64,000 nt of DNA from Lenzites betulinus. Lineage: Eukaryota; Basidiomycota; Agaricomycetes; Polyporales; Polyporaceae. A program made the position numbers and the translations under genes. The number at the start of each line of letters is the position of its first letter. Position 1 is the first letter of the stretch. Location of the stretch: assembly GCA_022264855.1 (NCBI GenBank), contig JABYQU010000047.1, forward strand, positions 62,001 to 126,000. The letters run 5' to 3'. Below the pieces are notes generated by a model. It was not told the origin of the DNA. It did not search any database and saw only the letters and a program-made list of their open reading frames with translations. Below are positions 43,165-54,846 of this stretch, piece by piece.

Positions 43165-44318
43165 ATGGGCGTTCTCAAGCCCCACGCCCGCGTCCGCAGG
43201 GCGCACAAGGCGCTATCAAAGGCTGATTGGCTTGCATTCCCGCGCCGCCTCGTGCTGGCCGCGAAGCTTCGCGCGCGCAAAGCCATCACGATCCCCTACA
43301 TCGAGCACATTTGGCCACACTCCCCCGCCCCGGACGCCCAGCCACAGCCGATGGCCTCGTCCATGCGCCCGCCCGCGTATCCAAAGTGGCCCGAGGTGCC
43401 ACTCGTCCAGCCCGAGAACTGGCGCAACCTCCCGTCGAAGCTCGTGCGCCCAGACTTCCCCGAGATCAAGCCCGAGTTCATCACCTCCGCGCAGCCAGAG
43501 TACGCGGGGCTGTCTGCGCGGCACATCCGCAGTGGCTGGGCGCACGTCAACTATAGGTAAGTCGCGCACGCTCCGGTCGCCGCCCCCCGGCTCATCGCAG
43601 CCATCGCGACGTCAGAGTGATGGGCATGTACCGCAAGGTGTACATCGACCCCCCGAAAGCAGCCCTCCCGAGCGGCTTCAACCTGCTTCTCTCGGACCTC
43701 GGCCTCGTGAACTGCTCCTCCCACCTCTTCGGCGTATACGCGCCCATCCCGCCCCAGATCTCGAGCGACCCCGCCGCGCGCCTGCGCAAGTGCGCGCTGT
43801 TCCGCCGCAAGGTCGACCTCTACCCGACGCACGCCGCCGTCTGGGCCGCGTACTGCGCGCACCTCCCGCAGATGCACCAGCACCCCACCAAACTAAAAGT
43901 ATACCGCGAGACGAGCCTGCGCACGGGGCGCGCGTCCGTGCTGCGCCTGCCCGTCGTCGCGGTCCCCGTCCCGCACCCGGAGTCGTTCCACGCGCTGCTG
44001 CTGTTCGTGTACACGTACCGGAAGAGCGCGCTCATCAACGCACTCCTCCCCGTGGTCGTCATCCCGCCGGACCCGCCCGTCGAGCCCCCGCGCGCGGTGC
44101 TCGTCGCGCGCCACGCGCAGGCCCTCGCGCGCGCGTGCGACCTCCTGCGGTTGTGCCAGCTTGCGAAGAACGTGCACGGCGCGTACCGCAACATGGTCGC
44201 GCTCGGCGTGGTGGAGGACCGCATGTGGGACGCGCTCGAGCACGCGTGGGCGACGGTGCTCGCCGCGATGGAGCTGAAGGACCCCGCGGACGCGGCAGAG
44301 GCGGCGGCGTCAGGCTGA
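43165..44318 (+). CDS. Clp1-like protein (clampless family)
   Basis: Two exons, 43165-43556 and 43601-44318, give 369 aa. No known catalytic domain. The order of conserved blocks fits basidiomycete Clp1 as I remember it: FITSAQPEYAGLSARHIRSGW, GMYRKVYIDPP, LYPTHAAVWAAYCAHLP, LRLPVVAVPVPHPESFHALLLFVYTYR, and a helical C-terminus NVHGAYRNMVALGVVEDRMWDA. In Coprinopsis and Ustilago, Clp1 is needed for clamp-cell formation and the switch after mating, acting downstream of the homeodomain mating-type genes. Agaricomycetes often have several Clp1 paralogues, so this one need not be the mating regulator. A TATA box suggests regulated expression. Confidence 0.65.
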
Positions 44319-44976
44319 CGTCGACGGGCCGCGTGGTGGCGCATCGTGAGTGCACGATTCTGGTCGTGCGCGTGTGCGCGACGGCTGATTTTCTCGATAC
44401 AGCGTCCTTTGTCCCCGCCTTCCCAGGCGCGCTGGCTGGCCGCGGCAGCGTAGCATACCATCAGCAGCGCACTAATTGGTCGAACAATGTAGCGATAGCA
44501 CGTCTTGTATACCCGTGGGCCGCACGCAAATAATGCACATGTTATTATTCGAGCGTTTGGGAACATTGCTGCGACTCCGATGATATCAGAGCGCACCCGG
44601 ATCGCCCAAAGGGGTCCGCGAAACAGGCACGGACAGCTCGTCGCGCAATGGATGCATATGCGTGTGTTCACGGACAGCCAAGACGCTCCACATAGGTCAT
44701 AACGGGTCGTAAGGGTTCATGAGTGGTTATCGAGACAAGGAGCAGCACTATGCGGGTAACTGAGAAAAGGAGCAACGGCGATTACATGGGCAAAAAATCG
44801 AAGCATGCGGAAAGTGAACACAGCGCAGTACACAGGATAACGGCGGACGCAAAAGGATGGACAAGACACGTCACGTCAATACAGCCCCGACAGATGGTAT
44901 CACGGCTCGTCGTCCAAAGCAGCACACGTCCGACGACATACCACTCACCCCCACCCCCACCCTCCCCACCGACGCC
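44319..44976. other. Convergent intergenic region
   Basis: Between the 3' ends of the Clp1-like gene and the disordered-protein gene. No gene or repeat seen. Confidence 0.5.
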
Positions 44977-47388
44977 TCACGCCTTCTCCTGGTCGAAGAA
45001 CGCGACGAGCTGGCCGACCGGCACCTTCTTCCGCCCAACGAGCGCGGCGGGCGGGACGGGCGCGCCCTTGAGGAGCGCCTCCTGCGTCTGCCGCCGCACG
45101 ACGAGCGGGTCGACGAACCGGCCCGACGTCGGCGTCGTGGGCGGGATCGGCGCGCCCGTCGCGCCCTCCGACAGCCCGAGCCCGAACCGGTCCGTCGAGC
45201 GCGCGCGCACGCGCAGCGGCGTGATCGGCGCCGGCGCCGAGATCGCCTGCGACGCGAGCGGCGTGTACATCGACTGCGGACGCACGCGCCGCCCCGGCGA
45301 CGGCGACGGCGACGGCGCGTCCGCGGGCGGCGCGCGGAGCTGCCGCCCCGCGGTCTTCCCGATCGTATCCTCGCCCGCGCCGGGCGACGCGTCGTCCGAG
45401 TCGTCCGCGTCCGGGAGCGCGGCCGCGAACGACGCGGGGGAGCTCGAGAGGAGCGCCATGCCGAAGTCGCGCGACTTGGAGCGCGAGTGCGAGTGCGCGC
45501 GCGCGCGCGGGCCGTCGTCGGGCGGGCTGCGCTCGCGCTCGCGCGACGCTTTCATGATGGGCTCGCCGAGTGCGGCCGTGTAGCGTTTGCGCGGGGTCGG
45601 GCTGGCGCTCGACGGCCTCCAAGCGGGCGGGTTGGGCGCCGGGAGCGCCCCAGGGCTGGTGGTGTCGTTGGGCGACTTGGCGGAGGGGAAGCCTGAGGGC
45701 GACCCACTGGCAGAGAACGCGTCGCCTTCTGGACCGGGCAGACCTGCGATGGACATTTGGCGCGCTCGCGTCGCAGAAGTAAGAGAGGCGGGCGGTGAGT
45801 TCGTAGGCGAGAACGGGCCTTGTCCGAGCGTCGAGGAGTCAGGAGGCGAAGCGTAATCTCCTGTTGGGTATGGTAATCTCGTGCGAGATAAGCGGTTAGA
45901 AGGCACGGGGGTAGTAACGGGTGGGCTGGTCGTGCCGGCTCTGGGGGGCGTCGCGCGCGGTGGGCTGGTGAGGGCCCGGGAGATCGACTGCACTGCGACA
46001 GAGGAGCTCGTGGATGGGGCTCGGCCGATTGCTGCAGGACTTCGAGAGGGACCGGAGGAGAGATTGTTCGGCGCGGTCACGATTTTGGCCATTTCGCGAC
46101 CGAGCTCGCCAATGCGCCCTTGGAGCTCTGCCATCTCTTCGCGAATGTCGCTCAGCGCCCTATCGGATATACCGTTGGCACCGCCATTTGGGGCGTGCGG
46201 ATCCTCCTTTTCGCGCTCCTTTTCAACAAGCCAGCGTTCGACGTCGTCCATCCGTTCTTCCAGCGCGCGCACATGACTGACAGTCCATTTCTCCAGCTTC
46301 TCGAAGCGTTTGGTGATGGTGAGCAAGGTACCGGGGACGTCGAGTGCACCTTGAGCGTTGAAATGGGCATACATCGGCTGCGTAGTGCGAGATGGCGAGG
46401 CGCCCTCCATTTCGGAACTGGCGCCACGGAGAGGAGACGCCGCCAAGCTAGGTGGTGTGCTCATGGGCCCGGCATGCGTTGATGGTGATGAAGGGGCAGC
46501 GGAAATGGGTCGAGCTGTAGGAGCAGCAAGACCAAGTTTGATGAAGGCGGGATCGTCCAACTTGCCGTCGGGAGAGGAGGGCCATTCTTTACTCCTCTGT
46601 TTCTTCTCTGTCTTACCCGTCTTCTTCTTCTTCTCTTTCTCCATTTCCTTGTCGCGCGCCTTAGTGTCCTGTATGATCTGTTGGGCGGGTGTGAGAGGAT
46701 CCTTTGTCGGCGTAAGCCTCTGCTTTGCCAGCGTCCACCAATTGGCCTCCTTTTGAGACGCAGATGGGGAGGGGGGCGTTCCAGGCATAGTTTGTGCACG
46801 TGTCGGGGGTGGAGGGAGCGGGCCCTGTGCAGCTGGATTGGCCTGAAGCATGGCCAAGACCCGTTCTTCTACCGTCCGCCTGTCTTCAGCTTCCCTAGCG
46901 AGAATGCGCTCGGCCTCACGCCTGCTCTGCTCGCGCTCTCTTTCAGCCTCCGCCTCAAGCTCTTCATCTGTCGGGAGACCCGGGGATCGAGTGCTCATGT
47001 TGCTCATCAAAGACCCAACGCGCTGGGCGAAGTTTGCCGCAAACTGGCCGACCGATGGTGAGGGGGACTCAGGCCGCTGTCCCCACTGATGACTGCTGCT
47101 TGAATCTTCGGAAGGGTGGGTGGAGGAGGTGTCGCTGATCTCGCCCGTAGCGGGATCGATAGCGAAGCCGTTTCTGAGGGGCGATGGGGGTCGTTTATGA
47201 CCGTATACAGGCTCCGGCTTGGAGTGGAAACAGTTAACGCGTCGGACACGCATGCGCGCTGAACATGAACTCACTAAATCCAACGGAGACGGTGGGGGAG
47301 GCAGGGACATGCGTCGCTGTTGGGTGCCTGGCGCGACAAGATGGGCATTAGAGCCGGAGACTGAGTTTCTGTGGGAAGGAGAAGCCAT
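44977..47388 (-). CDS. Large disordered protein with central coiled coils
   Basis: ATG 47388 (MASPSHRNSV) to 44977. A consensus in-frame intron at 47218-47274 (GTGAGT..CCAAG, 57 bp) is likely; with it the protein has 784 aa. No known domain. A first charged helix (DEELEAEAEREREQSRREAERIL) and a second (KRFEKLEKWTVSHVRALEERMDDVERWL then EEMAELQGRIGELGREMAKI) look like coiled coils. The rest is Ser/Pro-rich with many SP/TP sites and an Arg/Ser stretch (ARAHSHSRSKSRD). The C-terminal ~60 residues (VDPLVVRRQTQEALLKG, VPVGQLVAFFDQEKA) look conserved and folded. Composition suggests a phosphorylated scaffold or cytoskeletal protein; function unknown. Confidence 0.7.
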   Translation of the reverse strand: MASPSHRNSVSGSNAHLVAPGTQQRRMSLPPPPSPLDLVSSCSARMRVRRVNCFHSKPEPVYGHKRPPSPLRNGFAIDPATGEISDTSSTHPSEDSSSSHQWGQRPESPSPSVGQFAANFAQRVGSLMSNMSTRSPGLPTDEELEAEAEREREQSRREAERILAREAEDRRTVEERVLAMLQANPAAQGPLPPPPTRAQTMPGTPPSPSASQKEANWWTLAKQRLTPTKDPLTPAQQIIQDTKARDKEMEKEKKKKTGKTEKKQRSKEWPSSPDGKLDDPAFIKLGLAAPTARPISAAPSSPSTHAGPMSTPPSLAASPLRGASSEMEGASPSRTTQPMYAHFNAQGALDVPGTLLTITKRFEKLEKWTVSHVRALEERMDDVERWLVEKEREKEDPHAPNGGANGISDRALSDIREEMAELQGRIGELGREMAKIVTAPNNLSSGPSRSPAAIGRAPSTSSSVAVQSISRALTSPPRATPPRAGTTSPPVTTPVPSNRLSRTRLPYPTGDYASPPDSSTLGQGPFSPTNSPPASLTSATRARQMSIAGLPGPEGDAFSASGSPSGFPSAKSPNDTTSPGALPAPNPPAWRPSSASPTPRKRYTAALGEPIMKASRERERSPPDDGPRARAHSHSRSKSRDFGMALLSSSPASFAAALPDADDSDDASPGAGEDTIGKTAGRQLRAPPADAPSPSPSPGRRVRPQSMYTPLASQAISAPAPITPLRVRARSTDRFGLGLSEGATGAPIPPTTPTSGRFVDPLVVRRQTQEALLKGAPVPPAALVGRKKVPVGQLVAFFDQEKA

Positions 47389-47611
47389 CGTTGCCGTCGG
47401 CGAGCACGAGGCCCAGCTCGCCGTCGTCGTGGGCGTCGGGGAGCAGGTGAGAGTTGATTGCAAGTCGCGGCCGGCGCTCCGAGTCTGAGCGTCAGCGCGC
47501 GCAGCCAGAGTTCCAGCTCAAAAGTGAAGCCGAGAGGGCGCTCTGGTCTGCAACCCCTCTTCTCCTTCCACCACCACCACCACCACACTCGGCAACGACA
47601 GCTTGGACACG
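47389..47611. promoter_or_regulatory. Short divergent promoter with CAC repeat
   Basis: Only 223 bp separate the starts of the disordered-protein gene and LCB1. A (CCA)n/(CAC)n tract lies at about 47568-47586, just before the LCB1 start. Shared regulation is possible. Confidence 0.5.
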
Positions 47612-49574
47612 ATGAGCAGCCCCTCGCAGAGCCTCGAGCTTTTGTTCAAGTTCCTCTCGCGGTCCTACGCGACTGTAGAAACCAACTTCTACAAGCTGCC
47701 GGGTTCCTCCGTCGTCGCGCGTTATGTCAAGTCGTCTCATCAGAACGACCCCGGCCGCACTCTGCTCGAGGTCATCCTAGTCATCTTTGCTATCCGTACT
47801 CTGCTGCAGTCGCGCACGCGAGGCGACCAGTCGGGCAAGCACTTCATACAGTTTGACGAGAAGGTGAAGCCTACAACAGCGCTTTTTAACCAGGCATCTA
47901 ATACGTCTGGACATTTGCCAGGAAATTGACGACCTCGTTGACGAATGGAGCCCGGAACCTCTCGCCCAGTCTCTGTCGCCCGAGGAGCAGGCGGACCTCG
48001 CGTCCGTCCCAGTCACCGTTGGTCCTACCGGTCCGAAGCCGAGGCTCTCATCTGGCAAGACTGTCATCAACCTGGCCAGCTATAACTTCACTGGGCTTGC
48101 TGGCAACGAGACTATCAAAACCTCCGCAATTGACACTTTGAGGAAGTATGGTCTCGGTAGCTGTGGCCCCCCAGGTTTCTACGGAACCCAAGGTGAGCTT
48201 TACTCTCCACCGTACGGCGAAAAACCCCCACTATTCTGGCGCCGTTGCTGCGTACATCGCATATCGCAGTGGTGGTGTTTACATGGCTACAATGTGCCTG
48301 TCTGTCCACTGCGATCACCTAGAGCGCCCCCAGGTGTCATCTCGAGGTGTTTGGAATGCGCGCCGATCCAAGCTAATTGAAATGCGCTGCAGACGTCCAC
48401 ATACAACTTGAACAGGATATCGCGGACTTCCTAGGGACCGAAGCGGCTATCATCTACTCTCAGGCGTTTTCCACGATCCCGTCCGTGATTCCGGCGTTCT
48501 GCAAGCGCGGAGACGTCATTGTGGCAGATCGCGGTGTGAACTTTGCTATGCAGAAGGGTCTCCAGATTTCGCGATGCACGGTGCGCTGGTATGACCACAA
48601 TGACATGGAGAGCCTCGAGCGCGTCCTTGAGAGCGTGGAAAAGGAGCGCCGCAAGCGCAGGGGCCCTCTCACCCGCAGGTTCATCGTTACGGAGGGTATC
48701 TTCGATCATGACGGTCAAATGTCCGACCTTCCCAAGCTGGTCGAGCTCAAGAAGAAGTTCAAGTACCGTTTGATCCTGGACGAGAGTGTTTCGTTTGGAA
48801 GCGTCGGCCGTACCGGTCGCGGCCTGACGGAGCTGTACAATGTCCCGGTGCGTATCTGTGTTTCGTCGCCTGCCCTGACGCTGACGCCGTATTGTAGGCG
48901 TCGGAGGTTGACATGCTTGTTGGATCTATCGCGACCGGACTTTCGTCTTGCGGTGGTTTCTGCGCCGGTTCGGATGTTGTCGTGAACCACCAGGTACGTC
49001 CCTTAGAAACCAGCACTGCGCCCTTAGACTTATCATATATGCATAGCGCATCAACGGAACAGCTTTCGTCTTCTCCGCAGCCATGCCTGCGCTCATGGCA
49101 GTCGCCGCCTCAGAGGGCATCAACATCCTCCGCAACACACCGTCGATCCTCAACACCCTCCACGAGAACGTTCGCGCAGCCCGCGCGATCCTCGACCGCG
49201 TCGACTGCATCACGATTCCCTCGCACCCCGCGAGCGCGGTTATCCACCTCCAGGTCCGGTGGCAGACCTTGCAGCTGCCCTCCTCCACCCCCGCGTCTCC
49301 CGCGAAGTTGTCGAACCCACACTCTGTCAAATCGCGCGACGAGCAGCAGTTCAACGTCGAGCTCGAGGAGAAGCTCTTGCAGGATATCGTCGAGGAGGCG
49401 CTCGCGCAGGGCGTCATGATCACTCGTGCCAAGCGGCTGCGTGGGCAGGAGCTGACGGAAGTGCGCCCGAGCATCCGCCTCGCCCTCACCGCCGCGCTTT
49501 CGAAGAAGGACTGCGAGAAGGCTGCGAACGTGATCAAGGCTGCGTTCGTCAAAGTTGTTGGGAGGCGCCGGTAG
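47612..49574 (+). CDS. LCB1: Serine palmitoyltransferase subunit 1 (LCB1)
   Basis: Exons 47612-47863, 47922-48192, 48393-48847, 48898-48993 and 49047-49574 give 533 aa. An N-terminal membrane segment (TLLEVILVIFAIRTLL) is followed by the alpha-oxoamine synthase fold: NLASYNFTGLAG, GLGSCGPPGFYGTQDVH, FIVTEGIFDHDGQM, LILDESVSFGSVGRTGRG (near residue 300). The pyridoxal-phosphate lysine of LCB2 is replaced in the GLSSCGGFCAG region, as expected for the non-catalytic LCB1 partner. With LCB2 it condenses serine and palmitoyl-CoA in the endoplasmic reticulum, the first step of sphingolipid synthesis. Intron 2 is 200 bp, long for this genome. Confidence 0.93.
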
Positions 49575-49887
49575 GCGTTCTGTCGTTCGTGGAGTCTGAT
49601 TTAGAGCGTTAGTGTTTTTGCTTTAGTGTAAATGAACGTGCGGTGGGCACTTTGTAATGACCCCTGGGATATATAGTAGCAATTGCTTTCTTAATTGGGC
49701 GATACTGAAGAAAACTCGGCCGATTCTGTATGCAACGTAATCGCCACGAACCGGTCACCTTGGGTTTGAAACAGCATCGTATGCACATATGTTGTAGGGG
49801 CACTTAGCCACAAGGCACAAAGTGGGTAGATAGATTAAACGCAGGGAAGCACGCATCCTAGTGGTATTTTATATACATGTCTCGCTC
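49575..49887. other. Convergent intergenic region
   Basis: Between the 3' ends of LCB1 and the F-box gene; AT-rich 3'-flank character, no gene. Confidence 0.5.
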
Positions 49888-51448
49888 TTAGAAATCAAGA
49901 TCTTCGTCAAAGAGGATCGAGTGTGCAGATGGAAAGAGCCTTTGCAAGTACTCTAGACACCGCTGTCGTATTTCCGGCCGACATGTTCCATTTAGGAAAC
50001 GAAGTTCCTCCAAAACATTCGTGTAGACCGACATGGGCGAGTCCGGGTCTTCAATGAATGATTGTAGATCCGGCAGGGGCATCCAGAGAGACTTGAGATA
50101 CGGGCACTTCCGTGCGAACGCTTCGAGGGCCGTGATCGAAAACAGGGGGTCGGGCGCGGCCTGGACGGCGGGGAGATGGAGGACCTGCACGTTCGTCCAC
50201 GCAGACGCGATAGTCTCAACGTCCCTCGTGGTGTAGTAGAACGAAGTGTCGAAGAACGAAGTGATTACCACCTTCCGCAGCTCGCGGAGCGCGTACAGCG
50301 GAGAGAACCAGCCGTGGAAAGAGTTTTGTTCATCTTCGTCGTACACCCCATCCTGTATCGTGGCGCGGAAGTTGCGGAGGCTGCCGCTGAACCGGGATAC
50401 GACGAGCGCCGCGCAGGATCTCCAGGTTTCTTGGACCGCATCAGAGGTGAGGTCCAGAGAACGAAGCTTGGGGGTGTGCACGGCATCTAGAGCGAGCTCA
50501 GCCAACTCAGATGGTACCGTGAGCGTCAAGGAGTCGAGAGTGGGATGTGTGAGAGTTGGTCTTGTATTCGCCTGGGGATGGTTTTGTCCGCGTCCGGGAG
50601 GTCGCGCGAGGTGAATAGACAGATCCTGAAGAGACGCAAGGGAGCTGCACAGGTCAAACACCACCCAGAAGTTATGTACTTCGCGCAGATCGAGTGACTG
50701 CAAGTGGCTGAAGTTACGCAGGTTCTCGACAAGGCAGGGGAGCGCGCTTGAACGGAGTTCGATGTGTTTGATCATGGGTGCGCAGGCCTGAATCATTCGA
50801 AGGGCCATGCTGGAGGCGTATTCGACCGGGGTGGGGATTGTTCCGAGGCCACGGTCAGGGCGCCTAATCTTGGCCTGCAGAAACTCTAGACGGACGCGGT
50901 GTAGCATGGGTGACAAGAAAATTACGAACAGAGAGGAAGTATCCAAAAGTCTTCTCCACGTAAGATGTTTTAGGCGGGGGAAGAGTGCACGTCCGCTTAG
51001 CTTCTGTATGAGTAGCCCAACACCGAGAGCGTCGACTTTGTCGTGTTCGAAACTGACGTAGGTGCGCACGAAGTTAGCATAGTACTCCAGACGCGCCCAT
51101 TCGTCGTCCCGAATGTTATCATAGAGTACCTGCCATCACATGTATATCAGCACTAGCCAATAGGGCGGTCACGAGGGTCCTCACGAAGTTGTAGAGTTTC
51201 AGGTCTGGTTCGCCTCCTTCTTCGTCCTCATCGCCTATCATGCTGATCTCCACTCTCTTGAAGGATGCTGGTAGAAGGTCTAGCACCCTATCAAGGCCGG
51301 TCTGCTTTTCCCAGAGAACTTCAAGCGCTGCATCGGTAAATCGACGAGAAACCCGCGCCCAACGTGCGAGTGAGCGTTGGTCGCTGGACTGCTTCATGAC
51401 TTCAAGGACTACCTCAGATATCGCCCAAAGAGGGTGTGCGGACGCCAT
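49888..51448 (-). CDS. F-box-type protein with leucine-rich C-terminal part
   Basis: Exons 51448-51173 and 51129-49888 (43-bp intron, phase 0) give 505 aa. The N-terminus has a degenerate F-box (HPLWAISEVVLEVM, SLARWARVSRRFTDAALEVLW). The rest has irregular leucine-rich segments (LPCLVENLRNFSHLQSLDLREV, TPKLRSLDLTSD, CPYLKSLWMPLPDLQSF), as in the large lineage-specific F-box families of Agaricomycetes. Such proteins usually link substrates to SCF ubiquitin ligase through Skp1; the substrate is unknown. The acidic C-terminus (LFDEDLDF) ends the chain. Confidence 0.8.
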
Positions 51449-51883
51449 CTGTACTGCGTTTTTTAATGTCTGTCACATCATCGGGAGTCAATACCGTAAA
51501 TCTCGGGCCACAGAAGCTGAGTGCTGAGTAGGCACTGTCGATTTGAAGACGTACGGTATGAACGAGGGTCAAGAGATTCGAGAACCTGAATGGATTTGAC
51601 GTGGACTCACTCACTCACTCGGGAGAGTCCCCCTTTTTCGGGGAATGCATGTTTGGCGCCCGTTATTATGATTTGGCGCTTGCGAAAGCAGCTTTTCCTC
51701 TTGAGTCTTGACTGCCATCTCTCTTTCCCTCTATCTCGTCCCGGACCCTAGGCGTTCTCTTTGATCTGCTTCATATATAACTTGTTCGAGGGCGTGGCCT
51801 GACAAGGAAGATTAGGTTCGCGAAGATCCAAGGCTCCCGCTGAGTTTGGTGCTACTTTGTATAAAGCTGTTAGGGAGAGCATC
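51449..51883. promoter_or_regulatory. Divergent promoter region of the F-box gene and DBP4
   Basis: No ORF. A CACTCACTCACTCGGG repeat near 51610 and a T/C-rich stretch near 51700-51740 precede the DBP4 leader. Confidence 0.4.
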
Positions 51884-54658
51884 ATGGCGCAAGCGGGACC
51901 TTCCAATCCTGCGAAGAGGGCTAGGAGGGCTACGGAAACCAAGATAAAGTCGAAGAAGGCCCGGAAAGTCAATGAGTCCAAGGCCATCACCGACCTCCAA
52001 CAAGCCGCATTGCAATTCGTGAGCATTTGAACGCAATGTGCTCACTTTTGGATGCTCATTGACATAGTACGCACACCTAGGATCCGTCGCCGGGCCTTGA
52101 AGCCTTCGCGGAGCTCCCAATATGTGACCTGACCAAGCGAGGTGTGTTCGTTCCGGCGTCCGGCCCTGCCCATCACTCACAAAGGGTCGCGCAGGCTTGA
52201 AGCGTGCCCATTTTGTCAAGATGACTGATATCCAGGCCAAAAGTCTGCCTGTATCGCTCAAAGGGAAGGACGTACTTGGCGCTGCTCGGACCGGAAGCGG
52301 GAAAACGCTTGCGTTTCTTATACCGGTTCTCGAGATGTTGTATAGGCAGAAATGGGGGCCGCTAGATGGCCTTGGGGCGTTGATCATCTCGCCGACGAGA
52401 GAGCTGGTAAGCGACTCCCCCAGAAGACACCGTACAGACCGCTCATTTGTTTTTATACCATAGGCCGTGCAAATATTCGACGTATTACGAAGTATAGGGG
52501 GGTATCATAGCTTTTCAGCAGGTCTAGTGATTGGTGGGAAGAACCTGAAAGACGAACGAGAGCGGCTCGCTCGCATGAACATCCTCGTCGCCACGCCAGG
52601 CCGTTTGCTGCAGCACATGGACCAGACGATTGGTTTTGAATGCGACAACTTACAAGTACTGGGTGAGTGCGTCTCTCGCACGTTTGAGTCCATCCCGCTA
52701 ATGCGGTCGCGATCCAGTACTCGACGAAGCCGACCGGATACTGGACATGGGATTCCACCGGACACTTACCGCCCTTCTGTCTCACCTCCCCAAATCTCGA
52801 CAGACTCTCTTATTCTCAGCCACCCAAACGCAATCCGTCGCCGACCTCGCGCGGCTCAGCCTCAAAGAACCCGTGCGCATCGGGATCGAGGAGACAATCA
52901 CGGAGGGCGCGACACCCAAAACGTTGGAACAACACTACGTGCTATGCGAGCTCGACCGAAAACTGGACGTGCTCTGGAGCTTCGTGAAGACCCACCTGCA
53001 ATCGAAGACACTCGTGTTCATGTCGAGCTCCAAGCAGGTTCGCTTTGTGTTCGAGACGTTCTGCAAGATGCACCCGGGCATCCCGCTTCTACACCTGTAC
53101 GGGAAGCAAAAACAGATGACGCGCCTCGCAACGTTCCAGCGGTTCACATCCATGAAGCACGCCGTGCTTCTCGCGACAGACATCGCGGCGCGTGGTCTTG
53201 ACTTTCCCTCTGTGGACTGGGTCGTACAGGTTGACGCGCCCGAGGATGCGGAGACGTACATTCATCGTGTGGGACGAACGGCACGATACGAGAGTGCAGG
53301 AAAGGGCCTGCTGCTGCTGGTCCCAAGCGAGGAGGAGGGTATGCTCGCTGCGCTGAAGAAAAAGAACGTCGAGATCGGCAAGATCAAGATCAAGGCAAGC
53401 AAGACGCAAAGCATCACGAACCAGCTCCAGAAGCTCGCTTTCCAGGACCCGGAAATCAAGTATCTCGGGCAGCGCGTATGTTATGATGAACGCTTCGTGC
53501 TTTGTAGTTTGAACTGACATAGGTCCCGCAGGCCTTCGTCTCATATATGCGCTCTATCTACCTCCATAAGGACAAGTCCATTTTCAAGGTTGGGGAGCTA
53601 CCCGCCGAGAAATTCGCAGAGGCGCTCGGCCTGCCCGGTATGCCAAAAATCAAGTTCCTGAATAAGGAGATGGCAAAGAAAAGGAAGAATGCGTCACGGA
53701 CGGTCGCTGCACTCCAGTCACGCACGGAATCGGACGATGAGAACTCAGAAGCGGAGTCCGAGTCGTCAGAAGACACATCTGGTGAGGAAGACGCCTCCCC
53801 GGTGACCGCCGCCGTCAACGCTACTGCCAGCACCGCCGAACAGAAGGTGTGTCTATAGCCATCAGGGCGGCGATCTGTTTGTTCAACGCGCTTCTCGCAG
53901 CCCACCCAAGTACGTACGAAGTATGACCGCATGTTCGAGCGCAAGAACCAGAACATTCTCTCCGAGCACTACAACAAGCTGGTCGACCACAGCGGTGACG
54001 GTAACGACGACTCCGACGACGACTTCATTACGCTCAAGCGCGCCGACCACGAGCTTGAGGGCGACGCAGCGGCCGAACATGGCTTTATTTCGAAGCGGCA
54101 GCAGAAGCTCGCGCAGTCGAAGAAGGGGATCGCCAAGTCCGGGCCGCGCGGGCACAAGCTGGTGTTCGACGACGAGGGCGTCGCGCACGAACTGTACGAG
54201 CTGCAGGACGCGGCGGATGTGTTCCGGAACGCGGACGAGGCTCGCGAAGCGGGCCGATTGTTTGCTCAGAGTGAGCGCGGGAAACTGCAGCAGGCGGACG
54301 TGACGGATAAGGCGGAGGCGAAGGAGAAGAAGAGGGAGAAGAAGCGCAAGCGCAAGGAGCGCGAGAACGAGGTACAATCTTGCGTTGATGAATCTGCGTT
54401 TGTGGTTTTGACCATTCCGTACAGGGAGATGATGCGACGTCCTCTGGCGAGGACGGAGACATTGCGATGGGACCGACCGTGGCGGAGCTCTCTGATGACG
54501 ACGGCTACGTCTCTCCGGAGTTCGATCTGCCGTCGGGATCCGACAACGAGGCCGAATACGAGCGGCCGCCGCAGAAGAAGGCTAGAACACGACCAGCTGC
54601 GACAACGCTGGAAGAGGAGGAAGAGCTGGCGTTACAGATGTTGCGTAGTAGACGGTAG
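51884..54658 (+). CDS. DBP4: DBP4/HCA4-type DEAD-box RNA helicase
   Basis: Eight exons give 794 aa: 51884-52018, 52081-52141, 52195-52406, 52464-52662, 52718-53475, 53532-53846, 53901-54371, 54425-54658. Helicase motifs in order: AARTGSGKT (95-103), PTREL, the DEAD box within [11 protein letters not shown] (205-208), [18 protein letters not shown] and [10 protein letters not shown]. After the helicase core comes the Dbp4 signature ([17 protein letters not shown]), then acidic Ser stretches, a Lys/Arg-rich coil ([17 protein letters not shown]) and an acidic C-terminus. Dbp4 (human DDX10) releases U14 snoRNA and acts in early 18S rRNA processing in the nucleolus. Length matches the family. Confidence 0.95.
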
Positions 54659-54846
54659 ATACAGATCGTCTTTTCAACGCTAGGTTTGGCTTCTGCCAAT
54701 ATTTTCCCACACAGTTCGTACCTGTGAACGTCGAAGGATCCCACACTCTTTGGCTAGCGTCAAGTCGGTCGATTGCCCCATATTCCGTCCACGTAACACC
54801 GTTACAAAAGAGTGATAGTACACTGTACATAACCGTTCCAACCCAT

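Noticed and set aside
43007..44533. A 508-codon open frame overlapping the Clp1-like gene.
   Set aside because: GC-rich shadow frame, Arg/Pro/Ala-rich, no conserved motif; the spliced Clp1 frame fits a known family.
44857..45696. Long plus-strand frames antisense to the disordered protein.
   Set aside because: Arg-rich shadows of Ser/Pro/Ala codons on the coding strand.
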